Assembly (NCBI GenBank): GCA_033239525.1
Contig: BSYO01000019.1
Span: 10,460,592-10,524,591, forward strand
Reading direction: 5' to 3'
Source of the DNA: Nepenthes gracilis
Taxonomy: Eukaryota; Streptophyta; Magnoliopsida; Caryophyllales; Nepenthaceae
Length of the DNA stretch: 64,000 nt
Of the stretch, positions 11,560-21,320 are shown one piece after another (position 1 is the stretch's first letter; the number at the start of each line of letters is the position of its first letter). The notes under the pieces were generated by a model that saw only the letters and a list, made by a program, of their open reading frames with translations, ran no database searches and was not told the origin of the DNA. A program made the position numbers and the translations under genes.

Positions 11560-12560
11560 AGTACTCCGTCCTTCAGTAAAAAGTACTCCGAAAACTTCGG
11601 CTTTTAAAAGTACTTCGTCCCTTTGAGTAATAAGCACTCCGTTCCTTTTGAGTGAAAAGCACTCCGTCTGGAAAGAGCTCCGCCCGAAAAGCACTCTGGC
11701 TTTTTAACTCCGGCCTTGTATTAAGAAGATGGACTCTGTCCCTTGAAGAAAATGAACTCCGGCTTTGTACTGAAAAATGAGCTCTGGCCTCAATTTAAAA
11801 TAAACTATGGCTTTGTATTGAAAATGAACTCCGGCTTCTGAGAAAAAGAACTCCGTCCTTTTGTTGGAAAAAGAACTCCGGCCTTAATAAGAAAATGAGC
11901 TCCGGCCTTAATGTAAAAAGAACTCCGTCCTTAAAATGAACTCTGGCTTTGGAGAAGAAAATGAGTTCCGGCCTTAATGTGAAATAAACTCCGGCTTTAA
12001 ATGTACTCCAGCTTTTAATGAATGTCGTCCATTAAGAGAAATAAACTCCGGCTTTAATGAACTCCGTCTCTTAAATGAACTCCGTCCTTTAAGAGAAACG
12101 AACTCCGGATTTAATGAACTCCGGCTTTTAATGAATTTCGTCCTTTAAAAGAAATGAACTCTAGCTTTAAAATGAACTCTGGCCTTTATGAAAGAAAGAG
12201 CTCCAGCTTTTAAGTTTAAGCACTCCGGCCTTTACGAAGGAAAGAACTCCGGTTTTAAAGGAAACGCACTTTCGGTTTTAAGAAGGAATTTGCACTCCGT
12301 TTTTAAGAAGGAAATGCACTCCGTCCAAAAAGAGCTTCGTCCTTTTGAAAGTACTCCGTCCAAAAAGAGCTCCGTCCTTTTAAAAGTACTCCGTCCAAAA
12401 AGAGCTCCGTCCTTTTTAAAATTACTCCGTCCAAGCTTTCTGAAGTTCGGCATTTTGAAGGAAAAGAACTTCGGCTTTTCTTGAACTCCGGCTTTTGTCG
12501 ATAAAGAACTTCGATTTCTGTCAAAAATGATCTCCGACTTCGTAACTAGAAATGAACCCG
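11560..12560 (+). repeat. CTCCGTCC/CTCCGGCC array in the 5' LTR
   Basis: Dozens of degenerate units such as AAGCACTCCGTTCC, GAACTCCGGCTTT and AAAGAGCTCCGTCC, spaced 18-40 bp. The distal end (12300-12430) has three fairly regular AAAAAGAGCTCCGTCCTTTT units against two in the 3' LTR. The array sits between the donor-like and acceptor-like splice sites. Confidence 0.9.
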
Positions 12561-12638
12561 GCTTTATTGAAAGTGGCTTTTAAGAAGGAAGTATTTCTGC
12601 TTATGTTATTTTGGGACCCGAGACTGACTACAGTCCAG

Positions 12639-13005
12639 GTAAGTTCTTAGGTGTGGCCTTAGAACTTACGGTGGTAATCGAGGATAACTCTGTCCATGGA
12701 ATGATTTGTGGTCCGCCCTGCCCTCGGGGCGTTATGGACAGGAGGAATTTCTGTTACCGGCCTACCTTCGGGAGGCACCCTGTTCTGATCCCTCAAGATT
12801 GGATACTTCTGTTACCGGCCTACCTTCGGGAGGCACCCTATTCTGATCCCTCAAGATGGGATACTTCTGTTACCGGCCTACCTTCGGGAGGCACCCTGTT
12901 TTGATCCCTCGAGATGGGATACTTCTATTACTGGCTTTAGATTGTGTGGAGTGAACACAATCTATCCTCGATTATTCGCCCCCTTAGCTAGTAGGGGATA
13001 CTGGC
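12639..13005 (+). other. Multi-hairpin domain, 5' LTR copy
   Basis: Nested inverted repeats: GTAAGTTCT/AGAACTTAC (12639-12647, 12661-12669); closing stem TAATCGAGGATA/TATCCTCGATTA (12675-12686, 12963-12974); within it CGCCC/GGGGCG, the GCCT/AGGC 58-bp units and GATTGTGT/ACACAATC (12940-12947, 12955-12962); then GCTAGTA/TACTGGC (12987-12993, 12999-13005). The arrangement is a long-range stem closing several local hairpins. It lies inside the predicted LTR intron. Role unknown. Confidence 0.8.
12751..12938 (+). repeat. 58-bp tandem repeat in the hairpin domain
   Basis: CTGTTACCGGCCTACCTTCG begins units at 12751, 12809 and 12867, with a degenerate fourth at 12925. Each unit forms GCCT...AGGC and carries TGATCCCTC(A/G)AGAT. 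The corresponding region of the 3' LTR has units at 25278 and 25336 plus a degenerate one at 25394. The solo LTRs have one. Confidence 0.93.
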
Positions 13006-13692
13006 AGGGTCTAAACTGTCTGCATTCGAGATACCGCTGTATTGATTCTGTTTCTATTCGTTATATTGCATCGCTCGATACCATTACATTCGATTTACAT
13101 CTCGCTTGCATACGGTGTTCTATACCGTTATTATTGTACTGATTTCTATTCCGATTCTTTGTCTTTGTTTTGAATAAAAGAGGAGTTTCTGATTCTGTTT
13201 CTGGATTATAATGATTACTGATCACCGATTTCTATGATTTTCTGGTAACCGTTCTGTTCATGCATAGTTATATGACCATTCTACATCATCATTTTACTAC
13301 CCATGTGCATGTACCTTGCTGGACCTCGGCTTACTGTTTTATATTTTTTTCCCATAGATGAAGCTTTAGAGCTTATGCCTGACGAGTTGGAGTGATTAGA
13401 GCTTGTCTGAAGGATTAAAGACCTCGAAAGCTTATTTTGGAGAAATATTATTGTAATGACTTGATGGACTTCTATGGTTAAACATTTTGGTTATGTATTC
13501 AGAAAAGAATATCTTGGAATGAATATGAACGCTTTCGCAAGTATTAGAATAATTTCCGCTATACTTATTATGGTTAAAAGTATATGGGTCTTAGATGGCA
13601 TCTGTAATCCTGTGTTGCACCCAATTGGTTTAACTGGGTTTTCAATTGTGTTATGAATGACGGAATCAAAAAAAAAATCCGTTCCGTCACAA

Positions 13693-13704
13693 TTGGTATC
13701 AGAG
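13693..13704 (+). other. Primer-binding site of the GAACC element
   Basis: TTGGTATCAGAG starts one base after the 5' LTR. It is complementary to the 3' end of plant initiator methionine tRNA, the usual primer for plant copia and many gypsy elements. Confidence 0.9.
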
Positions 13705-14889
13705 AGTTGAGATGCCTTTGGAATTGATCGATCGAAAAACGGAAGCATAGGCTTGAATCTTTAGAATGCGTTCCTGTTGGAATAGGTCGGATAGCTAAGG
13801 TGAGGTGAAGTAATTAAGATTAGAGGAGAATGTTTAAGTTTTGGCTTTAGGAAATTGATTTTGAAATGCATGAATCCTAACCGCTCTATTCTAATTATTT
13901 AATAATCTTGTGATGTTGTGGTTATAGGAAGTAATATGAGTTCTGGATAAGTGCTTCCCTCAGAGTGCTGGTTAACCGTGAGAATGAGGACAAGAAATTG
14001 AAGGTACATTAAGGATCTGAATCAATGACGTGCCCATGTTAAACATGATAGTGTCCAATTGAGATTCAATCAGTCAGACTTGTTTAAACGAAAGTTTGAT
14101 CAGTCTTGGAATAAAATTCTTAGGTTAGTACGTTATCAGTACCAAGAAAAATGTTAAGGTTGATGACCGAATGTAATGGATAAGGTAGTATTAATAGCTT
14201 GAGGCTAAGGTATAGATCTTGAAAACTCCGGAGGTGTAGGTAGTATTTGTGGTAATCTGAGGTATGAAGGAAGCAAGTTGATGTTATCTCGTAAGAGATT
14301 AAAAAGGGGGAGTTCGGTTGAGGTTGTGAATAAATTAATCTTAATGGAGTACTAAACTGATCCTGATGGCAAATTGCCACACTAGAACTGATAAAAAGAA
14401 TAATATGAATTACGAGTTGTGAGGAATTTAGATGGCGTATTATGCCATGCCCGGAGAGCTATTTAAATAGATTTAAGGAAATTGCTAAAGAAAGGATTTT
14501 TCAATACATTTGAAGAATAAAGTTACTATTTGTGCAAAGACAGAAGATAATCTTGAGGATATTTGGCAAACTGCGAAGTTAATGGGGAGTCTATTGAAAT
14601 AGGTGAAAGATTGCTGCGAATCAGTATAGTTATGAAACCCTGAAAAAAAAAAAAAAACCCTTGTAATTTTTGGTTATAGTTGACAGAACGTGGAATGGTC
14701 TAATTTGAAAAGAATGAAATTGCTTGACACTGAAATATTAAATTACTAAATGTGAAAGTTTTAGTAATAATTAGAGATTGTGCCAACATTTTGGAATTTA
14801 GTAGTGCTCTTATTTATAAATTTTGTCTTTATGATTATTCGGGGTTATGCAGATCCTTTAAAAAAAAAAAAATTTGAAATGGCACCTGA
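13705..14889 (+). mobile_element. Interior of the GAACC element, part 1
   Basis: No recognisable protein in any frame; only short chance frames. A pure A run lies at about 14643-14657 and a second near 14861-14871. Non-coding interior, ending at the GGATA target site of the nested solo LTR. Confidence 0.6.
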
Positions 14890-15145
14890 GGATATGTGAC
14901 GACCCAAATTCTAAGTCATAAAAAGTCCCAATCATCGAGTCGAAATAATCAAAGGATCGATGAAAATTGAAGGTTATTCAGAAAATGTATTAAGAAAATC
15001 CAAACCAGCTTTAGAGCATATTTTAAAATCGAAAATTATCTCCTGAACTTGAAGTCCGGCGTGGTTTGGTGAGGCCGAAGTGGCCTGACGACCGGAGTGG
15101 CCTTTGTGTGAGGAAAAAAAAAAAGAAGCCCGTCTTCTCTTAGCA

Positions 15146-15546
15146 TAAAGGAAGTCCCTCCTCTTGTACCAAAATGAAGTCCCTCCTCGTGTGCCAAAAT
15201 GAAGTCCCTCCTCTTGTGCCCAAAGGAAGTCCCTCCTCTTGTGCCCAAATGAAGTCCCTCCTCGTGTGCCAAAATGAAGTCCCTCCTCTTGTGCCCAAAG
15301 GAAGTCCCTCCTCTTGTACCAAAATGAAGTCCCTCCTCGTGTGCCAAAATGAAGTCCCTCCTCTTGTGCCCAAAGAAAGTCCCTCCTCTTCTACCCAAAT
15401 GAAGTCCCTCCTCATGTGCCAAAATGAAGTCCCTCTTGTGCCCAAAGGAAGTCCCTCCTCTTGTGCCAAAATGAAGTCCCTCCTCTTGTGCCCAAAGGAA
15501 GTCCCTCCTCTTGTGCCAAAATGAAGTCCCTCCTCTTGTGCCAAAA
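15146..15546 (+). repeat. 24-25-bp tandem array, about 16 units
   Basis: Units AAGTCCCTCCTCTTGTGCC plus an AAA(A/G)(T/G)G linker repeat about 16 times from 15146, with one shortened unit near 15424. Linker variants alternate in a loose two- to three-unit pattern, suggesting expansion of larger blocks. Open frames of 116-149 codons on both strands (such as 15174-15524 plus and 15140-15589 minus) exist only because the units lack stops; they are not genes. Units decay into AAGTCCGGCC forms up to about 15990. Confidence 0.95.
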
Positions 15547-16564
15547 TGAAGTCCGGCCCCTTAAGAAGAAAAGTAGTCCGGCTTTTCAAGTAAATAATGA
15601 GGTCCGGATTTTCAAGTGAATAATGAGGTCCGACTTTTTAAAAAAGAAATGAGGTCCGGTCTCCTTAAGTGAATAAATCAAGTCCGGCCATGCACTGTTC
15701 ATGTTAAAATCAAGTCCGGCTTTGTGCATATTAAAACCCAGTTCAGCTTTGTGCATATTAAAATCAGGTCCGGCCCTTAAAGCACGAAGAAAACAACTCC
15801 AGCCCTTTTGAAAAGAGGTCTGTCCTGCCTGAACATATCAATTTCAGCCATTTACATGAAATAATCCAGTCAGGCCCTTTTGCATAAAATAATCAAGTCT
15901 GGCCCTTTTCAAAGAATAATCAAGTTCGGCCTACCTTGCAAGGAAGTCAAAGAATCAGTCCGGTTTTCTAAGTGAAGAAATCCATCAGGTTTCTTTAAGG
16001 CGAACTTTATTATTTAGTTAGAATCTAATTAGGCGGCAACTAAGCGACGACCAAATAGAGTAGGTAAACCAACCTGATTACTCCACCTACCCCCCTGAAA
16101 AGAATTACCTAACCCTGAAAAGAATTACCGAGAAAGTAACCTACCTCCACTTATTCACCTGCTCCCTCTCCTTTATATATCGGACTCTGGTTGAGGGTAG
16201 TGTGAGTTTCTAGCGCCAAGGAAAAATAAGGAGCGAAGAAGAAGGGAGTGAAGAGAGAGCTCCAAGACAGTAAAAACCGACTGTCAGGCAAGAAGGGAAG
16301 GAAAATTGAGTCAGCCCGTCAGACAAGTGTACCTCGGACGCCATTTTTAAGTTCAGTACAAGTATAATTTGCTCTGTTTCTAAATTCATGTTCTGTTGCA
16401 AGATACTTCGGACGCTACTTTTAAGTTCATGCACTCTGCTTTGAAATTCATGCTTTATCGCAAGTTACTTCGGATGTCTGCTCTGCTTTTAAGTTCATGT
16501 TTTGAGAATATTGAAGTATACTCTGTTTCTGAGTTCCTACTTTCTGCATTAAATATCCACCTCC

Positions 16565-17450
16565 TGTAATGTAAAACGAACTCCGGCCCCAAATGTAAAA
16601 CGAACTCCTGCCCCTAATGTAAAAAGAACTCTAGCTTTTATGAAAGAAAGAACTCCGGTTTTTAAGAAGGAAAAGAACTCCGGCTTTTAATGAACTCCAT
16701 CCTTGAAAAAAACAAGCTCCGTCCATTTTAATGAAAATGCACTCCGTCCTGATAGTAAAATGAACTCTGGCCCTTTTAATAAAAATGCACTCCGTTCTGA
16801 TTGTAAAATGAACTCCGTCCCTTTTAGTAAAATGAACTCCGTCCTGATAGTGAAATGAACTCCGTCTTTAATGAAAATTGAACTTCGGCTTTGGGCTCCG
16901 GCTTTCGAAAAAGAATTCCGTCTTTAAACAAAAAATGAACTCTGGCTTTTAACATGAAAAAGAGCTCCGTCCTTAACGCGAAATGAACTCCGGCTTTTTC
17001 TGTCAAAAGAGGAACTCCGGCTTTTAAAGGTAAAATGAACTCCGGTTTCGTACACGAAAAGAGCTCCGTCCTTAATGAAAAATAAAGTTCGGCTTTGAGC
17101 TCCGGCTTTTGAAAAAGAATTTCGTCTTTAAAGAAAAATGAACTTTGGCTTTTAACATGAAAAAGAGCTCCGTCCTTAACGTGAAATGAACTCCGGCTTT
17201 TTCTGTCAAAAGAGGAACTCCGGCTTTTAAAGGTAAAATTAACTCCGGTTTCGTACACGAAAAGAGCTCCGTCCTTAACACGAAATGAACTCCGGCTTTT
17301 TCTATCAAAAGAGGAACTCCGGCTTGAATGAAAAACGAACTCCGATTTTGCACATGGAAAAGAGCTCCGTCCTTAACGTGAAAATGAACTCCGGCTTGTA
17401 TTGAAAATTGAACTCCGATTTCGTACAGAAAATGAACTACGGCATACTGA
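16565..17450 (+). repeat. CTCCGG/CTCCGTCC array with a ~205-bp higher-order repeat
   Basis: Runs of GAACTCCGGCTTTT and GAGCTCCGTCCTTAA at irregular 18-30-bp spacing. A larger block repeats: the segment from GGGCTCCGGCTTTCG (16890) reappears at GAGCTCCGGCTTTTG (17098), and AAAGAGCTCCGTCC at about 16958 returns near 17162. The minus-strand frames at 16824-17258 and 17072-17353 are array translations. Confidence 0.9.
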
Positions 17451-17549
17451 AAATGGCTTTCAAGAAAAGAAGTGTTCCTATTATTTTAAGACCCGGGACT
17501 GACTACAGCCCAGATAAGTTCTCCGGCATGCCTTAGGACTTTTCGGTGG

Positions 17550-17775
17550 TAATCGAGGATAGCTCTGTCTATGGAGTTATTTGTGGTCCGCCCTGCCCTC
17601 GGGGCGCTATGGACAGAGGGAATTACCGTTACCGGCCTACCTTCGGGAGGCATACCGTACCGATCCCGTGAGATGGGATACCCATATGACAGTATCGGCC
17701 TTAGATTGTGTGGAGTGAACACAATCTATCCTCGATTATTCTCCCCCTCAGCTAGTAAGGTATACTGGCAGGGTC
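17550..17775 (+). other. Multi-hairpin domain, GGATA solo LTR copy
   Basis: Closing stem TAATCGAGGATA/TATCCTCGATTA at 17550-17561 and 17727-17738. GATTGTGT/ACACAATC at 17704-17711 and 17719-17726. One GCCTACCTTCGGGAGGC unit and the GCTAGTA/TACTGGC stem follow the same order as in the 5' LTR copy. Confidence 0.8.
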
Positions 17776-18450
17776 TGTGGCGATATGATATGAAGTACTA
17801 TTTACTATTTTACTGATATGTTATATTACCGTACCGACTTCCGAATATGAAGTACCGATTATCAAATATGAAAGACCGTTTACGGATATGATAGGTACTG
17901 TTCACCATTTATCATACCGATATCGATATGTTCTGTTACTATTTACCGTTTACTGTACCAATTACCAATTTTGAAATATAGTACTGTCAAGGTATGTTTT
18001 CTCTATTTCTTAGATTGCATTCTGGATTACCGTTCTACTTATGCATAGTTACATGACCATTCTGCATTATCATTTATTATCCATGTGCATGTACATTGCT
18101 GAGCCTCGGCTCACTGTTTTATGTTTTTCCCCCACAGATGAAGCTTTAGAGCTTGTGCCTGACGAGTTGGAGTGATTAGAGCTTGTCTGCAGGATTAAAG
18201 ACCTTAGAAGCTTATTTTAAAAAAATATTATTGTAATGACTTGATTGAACTTTTATGGTTAAACATTTTGGCTATGTACTCAGGAATGAATATGAATGCT
18301 TCCACAAGTATTAGTATAACTTTCACTTTACTTGTATATGGGTCCTAGATGGCATCTGTGATCTTGTGCTGCACCCAATCAGTTTAGTTGGGTTTTTAAT
18401 TGTGTCAGGAATGACGGAATCAAAAAAAAAATCCGTTCCGTCACAGGATA

Positions 18451-19157
18451 CTTGTGTAAATTGTATCAAGAGAATAAGATATCCAGTAAATGGAGTTGAA
18501 AACTCGAGTAAGAAGCAAGGTTAAGTTAAGAATAAACGGTAAGCCTAGAATTGCCCTTTTGAAGTCAATAGATGACCATTCAAGAATCTGGATATGAAGG
18601 TATCTGTTTTAATGAGTGATTTAAAGGAAGCTAAATTTGGCATTAGACTCTAAGAAATTGTGTGGAATTGAAAGAGCATCGGCTAAGACACTATTACTGA
18701 AGCCGTAGAGCCTTCTGATAGTAGGACTTGTAAATAATTAGGTAAGTTAGCATAGGTGATATGCTTATGAGAAAGATTGGGGGTTTTGTCAATAGGTAAC
18801 CACCCACAGACAAAGTGGGGGAGGTATCCATAGGAAGAAATTGCTCCATCTAGGAAAAAAAAACTGTTGTGATAAGATCTTTGAGGATTTAGGAATAATC
18901 CCTTGAAGGAAATTAAAGTCTTATGAACTTAAAAGTTAGAGGTGGATCTCGATATGTTCAACAGAAATGAATACTAAAATCAACAATCAATGATTGGAAG
19001 TCCCTATTTGAAAGTATGTAGAATTACTCTGGGGACAAATCGGATCTAATAATTTTACGAATTATGAAGATGAACCTTCCTGTATCATTACGGATCGATA
19101 CTCTTGGGATAAAAAGGAAGAAAATCAGGGTTACCTTTCAAACAAAATTGACTGTCT
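18451..19157 (+). mobile_element. Interior of the GAACC element, part 2
   Basis: Continues the interior between the two nested solo LTRs. No coding frame. GACAAAGTGGGGGAGGTATC near 18816 looks like an internal purine tract; a similar AATTAAGTGGGGGAGAAG occurs at about 53738 inside the decayed gypsy element. This hints that the non-coding interior derives from a gypsy interior. Confidence 0.5.
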
Positions 19158-20069
19158 CCACTTGTGAGGACCCGAAACCAAGCATGTAATAATTAGATGT
19201 GATTAAGGTGATTAAAATCAGTAAAATGCTATGCATGTAGTGAGAAAGTGGTAGTAAAAGTGAAAAGTTGGAAAATGCCCAAATCCAGCAAGCAGCCGAG
19301 TGGCGCTTGCTGTGGGCTCGAGCCTTCTATCGAGCAGAAAATCCAGTGGCGTTCACGAGTCCCTCCGCCCGCAGGCTGCTCGAGCCTTCTATCGGGCGGA
19401 AAATCCAGTGGCATTTCCCAATCCCGGCCGCTCGCTGGCCGCTTGAGCTCAGGTCGAGCGGCAGGCGCAGTATAAAAATGCGCCCAACTCTCTCCTTTTC
19501 ATTTCAACACAACTTTAGGGTTTGAGGAGAGAGAGCCAGAGCGCCGTTCTTAGTGAGAGAAGGGTAGAGAACGAAGCCCGGGAGCCCGAATCCATCTGTG
19601 AGCCAGTTATTAAGGTGAAAGCCCGCGATAAGGCAAGTGTACTTCGGACGCTGTTTTTTACTGTACTGATTTCTCATGCTTTAAAACTGTTGAAAATGCT
19701 CTAAAATGTTGATGTTGCATGATTGAAGTACATGAAGTATATTTCCTTCGATTAATTTGTTAGATTTCATGATTATCCACGTTTATTGCAAGTTTTGTCT
19801 TCGATTTCATGAGTAAGCATGAAAATAGTGTTCGATTTGTCTCGGAAAGCATGTGACGAAACCCTAACTCGAAATTTCAGGGATTTGTAGTTTAAATGCA
19901 TGACTGAGTATATATATTTGGAATTATGGCCCTGATTTCATGAAATAAACTTGTTTAGAGACCGATTTGTGTCCGAAAGTTTTGGCGAAACACCAAGTAC
20001 GAAAATGTAAGGGGTTTTAATGATATTTAATCGTAGCTCCAGTTATATGAAACTCCGGTCTTAATGTAA

Positions 20070-20880
20070 AATGAACTCCTGCCTTTGAGAGAATAAGCAC
20101 TCCGTCCCTTGAGTAAAAAAAAAAAAGGGGAGCTCCGTCCTTTAGAAAGTGTTCCATCCTTTAGAAAGTGCTCCGTCCAAAAAGAAGCTCCGTCCTTTAG
20201 AAAGTGCTCCGTCCAAAAAGGATCACCGTCATTTTGAAAGTGCTCCGTCCAAAAGGAGCTCCGTCCTTTAGAAAGTGTTCCGTCCTTTAGAAAGTGCTCC
20301 GTCAAAAAAGGAGCTCCGTCCTTTTGAAAGTGATCCGTCCAAAAGGAGCTCCGTCCTTTTGAAAGTGCTCCATCCAAAAAGGAGCTCCGTCCTTTAGAAA
20401 GTGCTCCGTCCAAAAAGGAGCTCCGTCCTTTTGAAAGTGCTCCGTCCAAAAAGGAGCTCCATCCTTTTGAAAGTGCTCCGTCCAAAAGGAGCCCCGTCCT
20501 TTAGAAAATGTTCCGTCCGTTAGAAAGTGCTCCGTCCTTTGAAAGTGTTCCGTCATTTAGAAAGTGCTCCGTCCAAAAGAGAGCTCCGTCCTTTTGAAAG
20601 TGATCCGTCCAAAAGGAGCTCCGTCCAAAAGGAGCTCCGTCCTTTAGAAAGTGCTCCGTCCAAAAAGAAGCTCCGTCCTTTTGAAAGTGCTCCGTCCAAA
20701 AAGGATCTCCGTCCTTTTTAAAGTGCTCCGTCCAAAAGGAGCTCCATCCTTTGAAAGTGCTCCGCCCAAAAAGGAGTTCCGTCCTTTTAAAATTATTCCG
20801 TCCAAGCTTTCTGAAGTTCGGCATTTTGAAGAAAAAGAACTTCGGCATTTCTTGAACTCCGGCTTTTTAAGCACTTTGGC
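20070..20880 (+). repeat. CTCCGTCC tandem array
   Basis: Units of about 36-39 bp alternating GGAGCTCCGTCCTTT and GAAAGTGCTCCGTCCAAAA, about 16 times, with shortened and extended variants. Unit lengths near multiples of three keep long frames open on both strands (20027-20485 and 20501-20848 minus; 20651-21010 plus). Their peptides are the repeat read in different frames and have no known relatives. Confidence 0.95.
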
Positions 20881-21107
20881 TTTTTGCACTGAAAACGAAA
20901 CCTGCTCCCTTAACAAGAAAAGAGCTCCGACCCTTCATCGATATAAATCTAAACCGGCCCCAAGTATATTGTATGCCATGAAATTAAAATCGGCCTCAAG
21001 CGTAGGTTGAAATCGGCTCTAAGTTTGTTTCTGTTTCTGTTATTTTGGAGCCAGACTGATATGCACTCAGGTTAGGTTCTCCGGCATGCCTTAGGACTTT
21101 TCGGTGG

Positions 21108-21320
21108 TAATCGAGGATAACTCTGTCCATGGAGTTATTTGTGGTCCGCCCTGTCCTTGGGGCGTTACGGTCAGGAGGAAATTTCTGTTACCGGCCTACC
21201 TTCGGATGGCACACTGTTCTGATCCATCGAGATGTGATACTTCTATTTTTGGCCTTGGATTGTGTGGAGTGAACAATCTATCCTCGATTACTCGCCCCCT
21301 CTGCTAGTAGGGTACGCTAG
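21108..21320 (+). other. Multi-hairpin domain, CCACT solo LTR copy
   Basis: Closing stem at 21108-21119 and 21279-21290, both perfect. The GATTGTGT arm (21258-21265) has lost two bases of its partner (GAACAATC). One GCCTACCTTCGGATGGC unit. Confidence 0.75.

Larger units (their letters stand above)
11259..13357 (+). other. Predicted GC-AG intron in the 5' LTR leader
   Basis: Donor CAG|GCAAGTGTAC about 130 bp after the TATA box; branch-point-like GGCTTACTG; T/C tract; CCATAG|ATGA. Donor, branch region, acceptor and the ~30 bases after it recur in the other LTRs listed here. After removal, the leader would run from about 100 nt of exon 1 to exon 2 (13358) and on to the primer site. Alternative: the nearby CAG|GTAAGT at 12637 could act as a GT donor instead. 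Not tested by transcript data. Confidence 0.55.
10435..13691 (+). repeat. 5' LTR of the GAACC element
   Basis: In order: U3 rich in CCGGAGTG and GGACGGAGTG motifs (10500-10900); TATA box TATAAAT at 11128-11134; donor-like CAG|GCAAGTG at 11256-11265; CTCCGTCC/CTCCGGCC array 11560-12560; hairpin domain 12639-13005; branch-point-like GGCTTACTG; acceptor TTTTCCCATAG|ATGA (AG 13356-13357); terminal hairpin 13658-13689; CA end at 13691. Small frames here (for example 12188-12484 on plus and 12232-12524 on minus) are translations of the array, not genes. Confidence 0.9.
16323..18137 (+). other. Predicted LTR intron, GGATA solo LTR (donor mutated)
   Basis: Donor position reads CAG|ACAAGTGTAC, with the first intron base changed G to A. 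Acceptor side intact: GGCTCACTGTTTTATG then TTTTTCCCCCACAG|ATGA. Confidence 0.5.
14895..18445 (+). mobile_element. Nested solo LTR, TSD GGATA (3.55 kb)
   Basis: Begins TGTGACGACCCAAATT and ends CCGTTCCGTCACA, flanked by GGATA at 14890-14894 and 18446-18450. Internal order matches the GAACC LTRs: arrays (15146-15990), TATATAT at 16174-16180, donor-like CAG|ACAAGTG (16320-16329, first intron base G changed to A), a second array (16565-17450), hairpin domain (17511-17775), GGCTCACTG, acceptor TTTTTCCCCCACAG|ATGA (AG 18136-18137) and terminal hairpin. A single LTR with perfect duplication implies LTR-LTR recombination after insertion. Confidence 0.92.

Noticed and set aside
12637..12646. CAG|GTAAGT at 12637 as the main donor of the LTR intron
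   Set aside because: A perfect GT donor here, but it is not conserved: the equivalents are AG|ATAAGT and AG|GTTAGG in the solo LTRs, and it forms one arm of a hairpin. The upstream AG|GCAAGT is more consistent. It remains an alternative.
15146..15546. CRISPR-like array of short direct repeats
   Set aside because: Units are directly adjacent with no unique spacers of constant length, the sequence lies inside a plant LTR, and there are no cas genes. It is a minisatellite.
15036..15589. Overlapping 116-149-codon open frames on both strands, initially looking like a repeat protein gene
   Set aside because: They are translations of the 24-25-bp tandem DNA array in an LTR. Frames are open on both strands and in two phases, there is no codon bias and no gene context.
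20027..21010. Long frames with WTEHFLKDGAPF-like repeats (152, 115, 119 codons)
   Set aside because: The CTCCGTCC array has unit lengths near multiples of three and lacks stops; the same peptide appears in several frames and in other LTR copies. No protein evidence.
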